60,657 nt of DNA, from NCBI GenBank assembly GCA_016286365.1, contig JAEESN010000017.1, positions 1 through 60,657 of the forward strand. Reading direction: 5' to 3'. Each line of letters starts with the position of its first letter. Position 1 is the stretch's first letter. Shown here piece after piece: positions 53,147-60,657 of the stretch. The DNA is from Treponema sp. (GTDB lineage Bacteria; Spirochaetota; Spirochaetia; Treponematales; Treponemataceae). The notes beneath the pieces were generated by a model, which saw nothing but the letters and a program-made list of their open reading frames with translations, was not told the origin of the DNA and did no database searches. A program made the position numbers and the translations under genes.

Positions 53147-54304
53147 TTAAAGATTTAATAGATTTGTGGGCATAGGAACCTTTTCTGCCTTCATTTCCGG
53201 AATGCTGAATATCTTTGTAAGATACATTGAACCTGCCCCGTGTGCTACGGCAAGATCATCATAAGTGGACATTCTTACATCAATTTTTCGTTCGTTTGCA
53301 TAAGACCACTGAACTTCGATTCTTTCGTGAACATAGTTTTCAAGAACCTTGATGTATTTTGGCTCCATACCACCAATACATACTGTCTGAAGGTTAAGTG
53401 TATTTACAAGAAAAGCGATGTGACGTGCGAGTTCCATGAAAACCGAACGCATTTCGCTGTTGTCTTCGAGTTTTTCGGAAAGTTTACCGTCTCCTGAATG
53501 GAATTGGCCAACTGTTCCTTCTTCCCAGAGCATGCTGCGGAATTCTCCTGCGGTATCGTCATGCCCTTTTAAAAGCTTGGAATCAAGCACTATTCCAAAA
53601 CCAACGGCAAAGTTCTTTTTGGAATTTTCAACAGGCTTATATGCACGATATTCTGTAAGTACAAAAATCATATTGTTTACGGCTGAACTTCGAGAGCTGA
53701 TTATCTCGCTGTAACAGCAGCAGCGGGCATCGTTTTCAATTTCTACAGGGATATCGGTTACTTCCGAAAGCTGATCCTTGAGCGAGAAAGGAGTCTGAAT
53801 CATCAAAGGAACTGAATATTCAATTTCTCCGCGTGATGAATTAAGAAGACCAGGAAGTCCAAGCCCGATTCCGACAAGCTTTATTCCAAGCTCATCTGCC
53901 CTTTTCTGTATTGTCTGGTATGCTTTAGAAAACACACCCTTGATATGCATTTTAAGAAAGTCTTGAGTTGTGATAGCCTGCCTGTCTTCAAAGATTATGT
54001 CGCCCTGAAGGTTTAAAAGACAGCATACAACACGGTCCGGGTTAATCTCTATTCCACCAACGCAGGCAAAGCCCGGTGTGATTTCAAGAAAAACAGGAGG
54101 ACGTCCCCCAAGAGGTCCCGAGTTACCCTGAAGAGTTTCACGCAGTATTCCAAGATCTTTAAGTTCATTTACGATTTTTGTAACAGTTGATTTATCAAGA
54201 CCAAGCACTCCGGCAATTTCTACACGGCTTATCCGCTTCTTCTGCCAGATCAATCTGAGAATTCTGCTTGTATTGATATCTGAATAGGAACTTTGTGTCT
54301 TCAT
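53147..54304 (-). CDS. ROK-family transcriptional regulator
   Basis: The 385-residue regulator has a winged helix at residues about 14-60 (LIWQKKRISRVEIAGVLGLDKSTVTKIVNELKDLGIL) and a ROK sugar-kinase-like domain. The ATP/glycine loop reads GIGLGLPGLLN. The usual zinc motif C-x-C-G-x2-G-C is missing after HDDTAGEFRSMLWEEG, so it is not a kinase. It is almost certainly the repressor of the transport genes to its left, through the operator at 53073-53095. No clear Shine-Dalgarno precedes the ATG; a palindrome (54317-54332) sits there instead. Confidence 0.88.
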   Translation of the reverse strand: MKTQSSYSDINTSRILRLIWQKKRISRVEIAGVLGLDKSTVTKIVNELKDLGILRETLQGNSGPLGGRPPVFLEITPGFACVGGIEINPDRVVCCLLNLQGDIIFEDRQAITTQDFLKMHIKGVFSKAYQTIQKRADELGIKLVGIGLGLPGLLNSSRGEIEYSVPLMIQTPFSLKDQLSEVTDIPVEIENDARCCCYSEIISSRSSAVNNMIFVLTEYRAYKPVENSKKNFAVGFGIVLDSKLLKGHDDTAGEFRSMLWEEGTVGQFHSGDGKLSEKLEDNSEMRSVFMELARHIAFLVNTLNLQTVCIGGMEPKYIKVLENYVHERIEVQWSYANERKIDVRMSTYDDLAVAHGAGSMYLTKIFSIPEMKAEKVPMPTNLLNL

Positions 54305-54316
54305 TTTTTTGAGAAT

Positions 54317-54332
54317 AGAATAACGTTATTCT
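54317..54332. promoter_or_regulatory. Palindrome at the ROK gene start
   Basis: AGAATAACGTTATTCT is a perfect 16-bp palindrome 12 bases upstream of the ROK start codon, a place suited to autoregulation. Confidence 0.5.
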
Positions 54333-54358
54333 TTTTTTCAAGCAAGTTTTTTTTTCAG

Positions 54359-54372
54359 AGAAAACGTTTTCT
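54359..54372. promoter_or_regulatory. LacI-type palindrome AGAAAACGTTTTCT
   Basis: A perfect 14-bp palindrome with the central CG typical of LacI/CcpA-family operators. It lies about 55 bases upstream of the ROK start and could add a catabolite or second sugar signal. Confidence 0.5.
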
Positions 54373-54461
54373 TTTGCCACAAAGGTGAAGATTTAAGAAA
54401 AAATCCCTAACAGAAGAATGATTTCTCTGCTTTATTCTGCCCCTTATTTGATTGCCCATGC

Positions 54462-54490
54462 TTGAAAACTAAGCCATAAAAAGTTAAAAT
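54462..54490 (+). promoter_or_regulatory. Promoter of iorA
   Basis: TTGAAA (54462-54467) and TAAAAT (54485-54490) are 17 bp apart. The leader is about 30 bases and AGGA lies before the ATG. Confidence 0.55.
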
Positions 54491-54527
54491 AAATTTAATA
54501 TTTTTAGTATTATTTTAGGATTAAAAA

Positions 54528-56279
54528 ATGAAACAGTTGATGTTGGGAAATGCGGCTGCGGCTCGCGGACTTTTCGAAGGCGGATGTGAAATCGTTTCCA
54601 GTTACCCTGGAACTCCAAGTACAGAAATTACAGAAGAAGCAGCAAAATATAAGGAAATATACTGCGAATGGGCTCCAAACGAAAAGGTTGCCCTTGAATC
54701 TGCATTCGGTGCATGTCTTGCGGGAAAAAGAGCATTCTGCGGAATGAAGCACGTAGGTTTAAACGTTGCGGCAGACCCTCTTTATACAGCAAGCTACTGC
54801 GGAGTTAATGCAGGTCTTGTTGTTGGTGTTGCAGATGATCCTGGAATGCATTCTTCACAGAACGAACAGGACAGCCGTCATCACGCAATTGCTTCTAAAG
54901 TCCCGATGATCGAACCTTCTGATTCCGAAGAAGCAAAGGAATTCATGAAACTCGCATACGAAATCTCTGAAAAATTCGACACACCTGTTTTATACAAAAT
55001 GTGTACACGCGTTGCTCACTCTCAGAGCATCACAGAAACCGGCGACAGAGTTGTGCCAGAACAGAAAAAATACGAAAAAAATATTGCAAAATATGTAATG
55101 GCTCCTGCAAACGCTATCCGCCGTCATCCTTTTGTTGAACAGAGAATGAAGGACATAGAAACATGGAGCGAAACAAGCGGAATAAACAGAATCGAAAGCG
55201 CCGGGGCTAAAACCGGAATCATCACTTCTTCTACATCTTATCAGTATGTAAAGGAAGTTCTTGGGGATTCTGTAAACATATTAAAGCTTGGAATGGTAAA
55301 TCCTCTTCCTTCAAAGATGATTAAAAATTTTGCAAGCGGACTTGAATGCCTCATCGTTGTAGAAGAACTTGATCCTGTTATCGAAAATTTCGTGCGCTCA
55401 CTCGAGCTTAAATGTCAGATTCACGGAAAGGATATTTTCCCGATCTGCGGAGAATTCAGTCAGAATTTATTAAGAAACTGTCTTTCAAAGGTAATGAAAT
55501 CTGTAAAAGCTTTTGATGATTCAAAGTTCTTAAAGCTTGATTCCCCTCTTCCTGTACGCCCTCCGATTATGTGTGCAGGATGTCCACACCGCGGAATGTT
55601 CTATGCATTGAATAAACTTAAGGTAACGGTTTTTGGTGATATCGGATGTTATACACTTGGAAGCGTTGCTCCTCTTTCTGCAATGGATGTTACTCTTTGT
55701 ATGGGTGCATCGTTCAGCGGGATTCACGGATGGAATAAAGCAGGCGGCGCAGAAAACGAAAAGAAAACTGTTGCCGTAATCGGGGACTCAACATTCATGC
55801 ATTCTGGAATGACAGGCCTTGCACAGATTGCTTACAATCAGTCTAACTCAACTGTAATCGTATTGGACAACTCAATCACAGGCATGACTGGTCACCAGCA
55901 GAATCCTACAACAGGAAAAAATCTTTACGGAGATCCAGCCGGACGCATAGACCTGGAAGCTCTTGCAAAAGCCATGGGCATTAACCGCATACGTGTTGTA
56001 GATCCTTATAATATAAGTGATTGCGAAACTGCAGTAAAAGAAGAACTCGAAGTAAATGAACCAAGTTTAATCATAAGCCGCCGCCCTTGTGCCCTCTTAA
56101 AAGAAGTGAAACACAATCCTCCGCTCAAAGTAAACGAAGACAAATGTAAGTCCTGCAAGATGTGTATGAAGATCGGATGCCCTGCCATCAGCATGAAAGG
56201 CGGCAAAGCAAAGATAGACGAAACACTGTGTGTAGGCTGCGGAGTTTGTTCACAGATGTGTAAGTTTGGGGCATTATAA
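54528..56279 (+). CDS. iorA: Indolepyruvate:ferredoxin oxidoreductase, alpha subunit
   Basis: The 583-residue TPP enzyme oxidises arylpyruvates, from aromatic amino acids, to aryl-acetyl-CoA and reduces ferredoxin. It has LGNAAAARGLFEGGCEIVSSYPGTPSTEI at the start, PGMHSSQNEQDSRHHA, and CAGCPHRGMFYAL leading to the TPP site GDIGCYTLGS with GDSTFMHSG. Two [4Fe-4S] clusters are seen in the C-terminal CKSCKMCMKIGCP and CVGCGVCSQMC. The beta subunit gene (iorB) is not next to it. The last codons are part of a 33-bp direct repeat. Confidence 0.93.
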   Translation: MKQLMLGNAAAARGLFEGGCEIVSSYPGTPSTEITEEAAKYKEIYCEWAPNEKVALESAFGACLAGKRAFCGMKHVGLNVAADPLYTASYCGVNAGLVVGVADDPGMHSSQNEQDSRHHAIASKVPMIEPSDSEEAKEFMKLAYEISEKFDTPVLYKMCTRVAHSQSITETGDRVVPEQKKYEKNIAKYVMAPANAIRRHPFVEQRMKDIETWSETSGINRIESAGAKTGIITSSTSYQYVKEVLGDSVNILKLGMVNPLPSKMIKNFASGLECLIVVEELDPVIENFVRSLELKCQIHGKDIFPICGEFSQNLLRNCLSKVMKSVKAFDDSKFLKLDSPLPVRPPIMCAGCPHRGMFYALNKLKVTVFGDIGCYTLGSVAPLSAMDVTLCMGASFSGIHGWNKAGGAENEKKTVAVIGDSTFMHSGMTGLAQIAYNQSNSTVIVLDNSITGMTGHQQNPTTGKNLYGDPAGRIDLEALAKAMGINRIRVVDPYNISDCETAVKEELEVNEPSLIISRRPCALLKEVKHNPPLKVNEDKCKSCKMCMKIGCPAISMKGGKAKIDETLCVGCGVCSQMCKFGAL

Positions 56280-56390
56280 AGGCGGTAAAGCTAAAAATTA
56301 CTTTCGCAATTTTTTTAACGCTTTGCTATAGAACAAGGGCCGCCAGCGGCCCCTCACATGTGTAAGTTTGGGGCTTTATAAAGGCGGTAA
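56256..56390 (+). repeat. 33-bp direct repeat of the iorA tail, 102 bp apart
   Basis: ATGTGTAAGTTTGGGGC[A/T]TTATAAAGGCGGTAA occurs at 56256-56288, over the iorA stop, and again at 56358-56390 with a single change. The 69 bases between hold a GGGCCGC/GCGGCCC stem (around 56336-56352). The spacer does not code for anything I can see. It may have arisen by slippage or by insertion of a small element. Confidence 0.7.
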
Positions 56391-56403
56391 TTGAATAAAA
56401 AAG

Positions 56404-56574
56404 TTATTTCTTTATTGATTCTGCCAGTTCACGGACTTTTTCCAGAGGAAGACCGATGCATCGAGAAACTTTTTCTATGGAATCGCCTTCTTTTAAAAGG
56501 TTCACAGCATCTTCTTCGGCTTTTTTCTCCATGCCGTCTTTAAAAGCGTAATTCTGCATCATCTCTACGGTCAT
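56404..56574 (-). CDS. Standalone copy of the Rpn C-terminal domain
   Basis: This 56-residue frame (MTVEMMQNYAFKDGMEKKAE... ending AESIKK) begins at an ATG with GGAGG nine bases before it and stops at TAA 56404. It is a tandem duplicate, 281 bp apart, of the 3' end of the Rpn gene. About 100 further bases of homology upstream (to about 56672) lack a start and are a remnant. The first 25 residues are nearly the same as in the Rpn protein, but the last 31 differ much. It could be a free C-terminal inhibitor of a related nuclease, or a decaying duplicate. Confidence 0.5.
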   Translation of the reverse strand: MTVEMMQNYAFKDGMEKKAEEDAVNLLKEGDSIEKVSRCIGLPLEKVRELAESIKK

Positions 56575-56684
56575 ATACTGTTTCCTCCATTGCGTGTTGT
56601 GTCTGGCGTCTTCTACGTATTTATGCAGATTTGAAGTATAATCATCACCAGTTTTATTCGAGATAAAAAGTCAAAAAACCTTCT

Positions 56685-56855
56685 TTATTTCTTAATCGTT
56701 TTTACCAATTCTTGTATTTTATCAATAGGTAACCCGACACAACGTGAAACAACTTCTTCTGCAATCCCTTCTTTTAGGAAGTTCACAGCATCTTCTTCAG
56801 CTTTTTTCTCCATGCCGTCTTTAAAAGCGTAATTCTGCATCATTTCTACGGTCAT
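56685..56855 (-). CDS. Internal in-frame Rpn C-terminal product (RpnS-like)
   Basis: Within the Rpn gene, in the same frame, GGAGGAAACAGTAT precedes ATG at 56855, giving a 56-residue C-terminal peptide (residues 212-267). The ribosome binding site is conserved in the downstream duplicate. This layout matches the intragenic antitoxins of the Rpn family. It is inferred from sequence alone. Confidence 0.55.
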   Translation of the reverse strand: MTVEMMQNYAFKDGMEKKAEEDAVNFLKEGIAEEVVSRCVGLPIDKIQELVKTIKK

Positions 56856-57488
56856 ATACTGTTTCCTCCACTGTGTGTTGTGTCTGGCGTCTTCCACGTA
56901 TTTATGCAGATTTGAAGTATAATCATCACCAGTTCTGTTCGAGATAAAAAAGTCAAAAAAGTTCTTTGCTTTTTCATCTTTAATCATTTTAGCACACAGT
57001 GGAGCAATAAAAAAGAGTTTAAACGTGCGGTCTCCGAGTTCAAGTTTTTTATCTTCCTTACAAAAATATTTAAAACTATACAACGGAAGCCCCAAACCAA
57101 AGATATCCTCCATGCATATAAATATGACATATGAATCTTTTAATTCATCATACGTCTGCCCCGGCTTTAGCATATCTACATCCATCACACTCTGATAGTA
57201 TCTTGCACGCTCCGGAAGATCATATGTATTTACGACTTGTACTTCAACATCGTAAACGTGGTCTGAATCTTTTACATAAACATCAAGCCTTATTGCTTTA
57301 GCATCGTGGTCAATAATCAGTGTTTCTTCGTTAGCCATCTCCATGTTTTCAATTTTGATATGTAATAAAAGTTCGAGAAGATGCTTACAGGCATCCGGGT
57401 GGGTGTGCATTACCTTGTAAAAGATAAAGTTATTGGAGAGGGTTATGTTCTCCCATTTTTCTTCGAGTGATAAAGTTTTTTCATTCAT
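56685..57488 (-). CDS. Rpn-family PD-(D/E)XK nuclease
   Basis: The 267-residue protein has the family N-terminus (NFIFYKVMHTHPDACKHLLELLL) and a PD-(D/E)XK site seen in IRLDVYV (Asp69) and YDVEVQ (Glu82, Gln84). A helical middle follows (residues about 150-200). The last 56 residues form a separate helical domain that also has its own start: ATG at 56855 with GGAGG nine bases before it. Full-length Rpn proteins are toxic DNA nucleases, and published work on E. coli shows that internal C-terminal products block them. GAGGAGG lies before the main ATG. Confidence 0.85.
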   Translation of the reverse strand: MNEKTLSLEEKWENITLSNNFIFYKVMHTHPDACKHLLELLLHIKIENMEMANEETLIIDHDAKAIRLDVYVKDSDHVYDVEVQVVNTYDLPERARYYQSVMDVDMLKPGQTYDELKDSYVIFICMEDIFGLGLPLYSFKYFCKEDKKLELGDRTFKLFFIAPLCAKMIKDEKAKNFFDFFISNRTGDDYTSNLHKYVEDARHNTQWRKQYMTVEMMQNYAFKDGMEKKAEEDAVNFLKEGIAEEVVSRCVGLPIDKIQELVKTIKK

Positions 57489-57658
57489 ATTAAATCCTCC
57501 TCTAAATGAAAAAAGTTCATACCCTAATAGTGCTTTTTTACGCGATTTCGGACCATTTTTGGAAAAAAAATTTAAAAAATTTTCACAATCATACTTTTAA
57601 ACTATATGAATGAAGATATTTATAGTAAAATTACAAAGATATAAAAAACGGAGTGACT

Positions 57659-58657
57659 ATGAAAAAAATCTTCTGCTTTCTTTTTCTCTTTTTTCCAGGG
57701 ATGATGTTCGCCACAGAGAAAGTTAATATCACTTATCTCTTAATGGATTATTCTACAAAAGAGCTAATCATCTATGAAAATGATAAGCCTGTTAAACATC
57801 TATCGGATTTTTATAATTACAATATTTCAAATATTTCCTTAGATGAAACAAATAAAAACTGCCTCTTATATACTTATACCACCGAAAAAAAATGTAGTTT
57901 AATCCGGTTAAATTATAAGACTTTAGAAAAAGAAATCCTTTTTGAATTTATTAAGGATGATATAGATTTATATGGCGTTACAAAAACCAGACTTTATTAT
58001 TCAGACTATAAAGATGATGATTTTATCCTCTATGAATACGACTCTATAACAAAGCAGATCCGAAAACTGTTTTATGCACCCGCGGAACTGACTCCTGACG
58101 GAAAATATCACGAATTAAATACCATAATATTTTTAGTCGCGACAGATGAAAAAATTGCTTTTAATATGCTAAGACATTCAAACACATGGGAAACCTGGAT
58201 CATAGATAGAAAAACATGGAAAACCCGCCAGCTCGAAGAAGAATCTATCACCATGCCCATTTCGGGAGAAAAAGTTCAGGTTCGTAGTAACTGGTACACC
58301 CCCGAAGTATATGGCAATAAGATGCTTTTTATAAACCGCTTTATGTATGAAAAAGATTTATTCAAAAAAACAGATAATGAACGACTGATCATAAACCCTG
58401 ATACTTCCGAAAAAATAATCCTGTATACACAGAAGAATATTTCCCTATACTATACCTGCACAATGATTTCGGAAAACTATCTTATTGTTCCGCTTATAAT
58501 ACGCACTATTAAAGATGATTCAAAGGACACTGTTTCAAATCTTGTTCATGTTGTTCAGTTTAAAGTATTCGATTTAAGAACAAATAAACCTGTTTCCGAT
58601 GGAATCGAATTGCAAAGCGACCAGAAAGCATTAATAGACGCAATCCTCACAAAGTAA
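57659..58657 (+). CDS. Secreted hypothetical protein (332 aa)
   Basis: A signal peptide (MKKIFCFLFLFFPGMMFATEK) is followed by an entirely beta-strand-like body. Short segments of the type NISLDETNKNCLLYTYTTEKK recur, with Lys/Glu/Asp-rich turns, which suggests a beta-propeller. No family is recognised. The ATG at 57659 has GGAG six bases before it; a GTG two codons upstream overlaps that site. Confidence 0.65.
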   Translation: MKKIFCFLFLFFPGMMFATEKVNITYLLMDYSTKELIIYENDKPVKHLSDFYNYNISNISLDETNKNCLLYTYTTEKKCSLIRLNYKTLEKEILFEFIKDDIDLYGVTKTRLYYSDYKDDDFILYEYDSITKQIRKLFYAPAELTPDGKYHELNTIIFLVATDEKIAFNMLRHSNTWETWIIDRKTWKTRQLEEESITMPISGEKVQVRSNWYTPEVYGNKMLFINRFMYEKDLFKKTDNERLIINPDTSEKIILYTQKNISLYYTCTMISENYLIVPLIIRTIKDDSKDTVSNLVHVVQFKVFDLRTNKPVSDGIELQSDQKALIDAILTK

Positions 58658-58777
58658 TCTTCCAGAGTGGCGAAAGCTGTAATACACAGGCTGCTGTTGC
58701 AAGGTCCGGTCCTTCAAACTTTTTTGTAGAAGAGATGACAATTGTTTTTTGAACGGGCAACTATTAAGGCTATCATA

Positions 58778-59920
58778 CTAACATCCGAATAATTCTGCTG
58801 CTTTTTTCATGCGGTCAGCAATCTTTACTTCAAAAGGACAGCGGCTTTCACAAGACTTGCAGGCTATACATTCAGCAGCCTTATGAGGAATGAGCTCGTA
58901 GTGAGACTGAATGCTTTGAGGAACAGTCGGCTGCTGTTTTGCAAGGTCGTAAAATTTGTTTACCATGGCAATATCAATATTTGACGGACAAGGCTTACAA
59001 TGGCCGCAGTAAGTACACTGCCCTTTGTAAGAATGATAAGGAGCATTTGCAATTACAGAAGCGTAATCCTTTTCATCTGCACCGGCAGTTTCATAAGCAA
59101 CGGCCTGATCAATCTGGGCAGTAGTGTCATAACCGCACAAAATGGAACATACTGCAGGACGGGTCAAAGCATAATGAATGCACTGAACCGGAGTAAAGGC
59201 AACACCAAAAGGCGAATTTTCTGCATCAAAAAGCTTGCCTCCCAGAAAACCTTTCATTACGTTTATACCCACATCATTTTCTTCTGCAAGGCGATAGAGT
59301 TCTGCACGCTGAGGGTCAATGCCCTTCATATTTTCTTCATACCAGCCAAACATCTGATAAAGATCATCGCTTGGCGGCTGCATGTCAAAAGCCGGATTAA
59401 TGCTGAACAAAATCATTTCTACAAAACCGGATAAAACTGCACGCTTTGCAATAACAGGATTATGTGTACTGAGTCCTATGTGACGGATTACCCCGCGGGC
59501 ATACAGGTCTTTTACATAATCAATAAAGGGACCGTTCATGCTGTTGTTCCAGTCTTCTTCTGTATCAACGTAATGAATCATTCCAAGATCGATGTAGTCA
59601 GTCTTAAGGCGGGCTAACAAATCTTCAAAGGCAGGCTTTACAAACTTCATATCGCGGGTACGAACATACTGACCATTCTGCCAGGTTGAGCCGATGTGCC
59701 CCTGAATGTACCATTTATCCCGGCAGTCTTTGGTAGCTTCTCCAATAATATCGCGTGATTTCGGGTCTGCCATCCAGCAGTCGATGATGTTTATCCCCTG
59801 CTCCCTGGCATATTTTATAAGCGCAACCGATTCGTCAAACTCGTGCCGTTCCAGCCATTCGCCGCCAAAACCAATTTCGCTTACCATGAGGTTTGTTTTT
59901 CCAAGTCGTCGTTTGTTCAT
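58778..59920 (-). CDS. Aldo/keto reductase-like protein with ferredoxin domain, catalytic residues lost
   Basis: The 380-residue protein has the AKR barrel and a C-terminal two-cluster ferredoxin (CTYCGHCKPCPSN and CIACKSCESRCPFE). Unlike the relative at 26751, the segment where Asp-Thr-Ala-x-x-Tyr is expected reads DCWMAD, so the catalytic Tyr is missing. The usual TK is replaced in KWYIQGHIG, while the His (MIHYVD) is kept. It thus probably does not reduce a carbonyl in the normal way and may be an electron-carrier or sensor variant. GGGAGG precedes ATG 59920. Confidence 0.85.
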   Translation of the reverse strand: MNKRRLGKTNLMVSEIGFGGEWLERHEFDESVALIKYAREQGINIIDCWMADPKSRDIIGEATKDCRDKWYIQGHIGSTWQNGQYVRTRDMKFVKPAFEDLLARLKTDYIDLGMIHYVDTEEDWNNSMNGPFIDYVKDLYARGVIRHIGLSTHNPVIAKRAVLSGFVEMILFSINPAFDMQPPSDDLYQMFGWYEENMKGIDPQRAELYRLAEENDVGINVMKGFLGGKLFDAENSPFGVAFTPVQCIHYALTRPAVCSILCGYDTTAQIDQAVAYETAGADEKDYASVIANAPYHSYKGQCTYCGHCKPCPSNIDIAMVNKFYDLAKQQPTVPQSIQSHYELIPHKAAECIACKSCESRCPFEVKIADRMKKAAELFGC

Positions 59921-59997
59921 AAGAAGGCCTCCCAAGATTGTAATTTGAGTATATATCTCACCGATATTTTATGCTAGAATCAGAAAAGGAATTACAA

Positions 59998-60525
59998 ATG
60001 GAAAATAAAAAAGAAATCAAAGATATCCGCATCGGTTACCCGGACTGCTGTTTCTCTGCCGACGACAACTGGTTCCGCTATAGAACAGGGGCTATCATAA
60101 TTGAAGACGGGAGCTTTCTTGTTGTAAAGAGTGAAACTTCAAAATATTTTTACACGGTAGGTGGCGGCGTTCATATGAATGAAAAATCGGAAGAATGTAT
60201 TGTCCGCGAAGTAAAAGAAGAAACCGGGGTTGATTACGAGGTTGACCGTCTTGCTGTAATCTGCGAAAACTTTTTTAAAGAAAAAAATCTGGGGTATGAT
60301 CCCCTGCACTGTCACGTAATTGAGTTTTATTACCTTATGAAAAGCCGCGGCAAAAAGGATGCAAAGTGTGACAGTACTGGCTGGGATAATGCAAAAGAAT
60401 CCATTCACTGGATTCCCTTGGACCAGCTGACACAAACTGATATAAGACCTGAGTTCTTGCGCACCCGCATAAAAGAGATTTTAGAAAATAAGGGCGTGCT
60501 TCACATTGTAAATGATGAAAGATAA
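59998..60525 (+). CDS. Nudix hydrolase
   Basis: The 175-residue protein contains the Nudix box GGGVHMNEKSEECIVREVKEETGV (G-x5-E-x7-R-E-x2-E-E-x-G), so it hydrolyses a nucleoside diphosphate linked to another moiety. It has no fused domain, and the substrate cannot be told. I chose ATG 59998 with AAGGA seven bases before it. It is divergent from the aldo/keto reductase gene. Confidence 0.88.
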   Translation: MENKKEIKDIRIGYPDCCFSADDNWFRYRTGAIIIEDGSFLVVKSETSKYFYTVGGGVHMNEKSEECIVREVKEETGVDYEVDRLAVICENFFKEKNLGYDPLHCHVIEFYYLMKSRGKKDAKCDSTGWDNAKESIHWIPLDQLTQTDIRPEFLRTRIKEILENKGVLHIVNDER

Positions 60526-60529
60526 TTAA

Positions 60530-60657
60530 TTATTCCCTGCGCTGCCTTGTAACCTCGTACATCATAATTGATGCAGCACAACCTACATTAAAGGAAGTTG
60601 CATAGGATTTTTCATCCATTGGAATTGTACAAAGAACATCGCAGTATTCCTTAAAGG
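60530..60657 (-). CDS. SpoU/TrmH-family RNA 2'-O-methyltransferase (partial)
   Basis: Only the last 41 codons are in the window. My translation ends KSYATSFNVGCAASIMMYEVTRQRRE, which matches the C-terminal SPOUT motif 3 (N-x3-A-x2-I-x3-E-x3-R). The family methylates ribose in tRNA or rRNA. The 5' part continues beyond the right edge, and the stop is at 60530-60532. Confidence 0.75.
   Translation of the reverse strand, partial: FKEYCDVLCTIPMDEKSYATSFNVGCAASIMMYEVTRQRRE

Noticed and set aside
1..60657. CRISPR array, rRNA genes and insertion sequences
   Set aside because: No regular repeat-spacer array, rRNA core motif or transposase with terminal repeats was seen on either strand.

Overview
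The window looks like chromosomal DNA of a gut or rumen treponeme (Spirochaetota). This is inferred from gene families, not from a marker gene: a CheX phosphatase beside a methyl-accepting chemotaxis protein, a VIT/von Willebrand protein, two ferredoxin-linked aldo/keto reductases, an indolepyruvate:ferredoxin oxidoreductase alpha subunit, cytoplasmic GH2 and GH3 glycosidases, and a group-2 sigma factor behind a sigma-54 promoter. Base composition is moderately AT-rich, and most genes have clear AGGAGG-like ribosome binding sites. The ends are cut inside genes: a phage terminase on the left and an RNA methyltransferase on the right.

Region by region. 1-2.0 kb is a leftward phage packaging cluster (excisionase-like HTH protein, small protein, small terminase, large terminase). 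2.0-2.5 kb holds terminator hairpins, helically phased short repeats and a tRNA-Arg with anticodon GCG. 2.5-15.7 kb is accessory DNA: an AAA ATPase with a nuclease-like tail behind a palindromic operator, four unrecognised leftward genes, a gene remnant, 40-bp palindromic repeats, an envelope operon (lipoprotein, LPP20-like, CsgG-like), a WYL regulator, an AT-rich two-gene module containing a DUF262 (GmrSD-like) protein, and small envelope genes. A promoter/inverted-repeat element recurs on both sides of the WYL/DUF262 block.

15.8-31.4 kb is mostly housekeeping: the 4.5S SRP RNA, a large GH2 glycosidase, a TrmR-like methyltransferase, NADP glutamate dehydrogenase, pyrB-pyrI-pyrC, phosphate acetyltransferase, a ferredoxin-type aldo/keto reductase, a low-molecular-weight phosphatase and glutamyl-tRNA synthetase. 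A compact locus at 28.5-28.8 kb looks like a type I toxin-antitoxin pair: a 32-residue hydrophobic peptide with a converging small RNA. 31.4-46.9 kb holds cheX, a chemoreceptor, dnaE, a YggT protein, recG, a VIT/vWA/TPR/DUF2135 protein, the sigma factor, an acyl-CoA/AMP ligase and a rubredoxin.

46.9-54.4 kb is a sugar-utilisation unit: a ROK repressor with a recognisable operator, an ABC binding lipoprotein, two permeases and a GH3 beta-glucosidase. The transport ATPase is not here. 54.5-60.7 kb holds iorA, a duplicated 33-bp tail, an Rpn-family nuclease with a strong internal start plus a tandem duplicate of its C-terminal domain, a secreted protein, an aldo/keto reductase lacking catalytic residues, a Nudix hydrolase and part of a SpoU/TrmH methyltransferase.

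The strongest leads are the sigma-54 control of the sigma factor, the type I toxin-antitoxin-like locus, the Rpn internal start with its standalone duplicate, and the DUF262 two-gene module with its flanking repeated promoter element.
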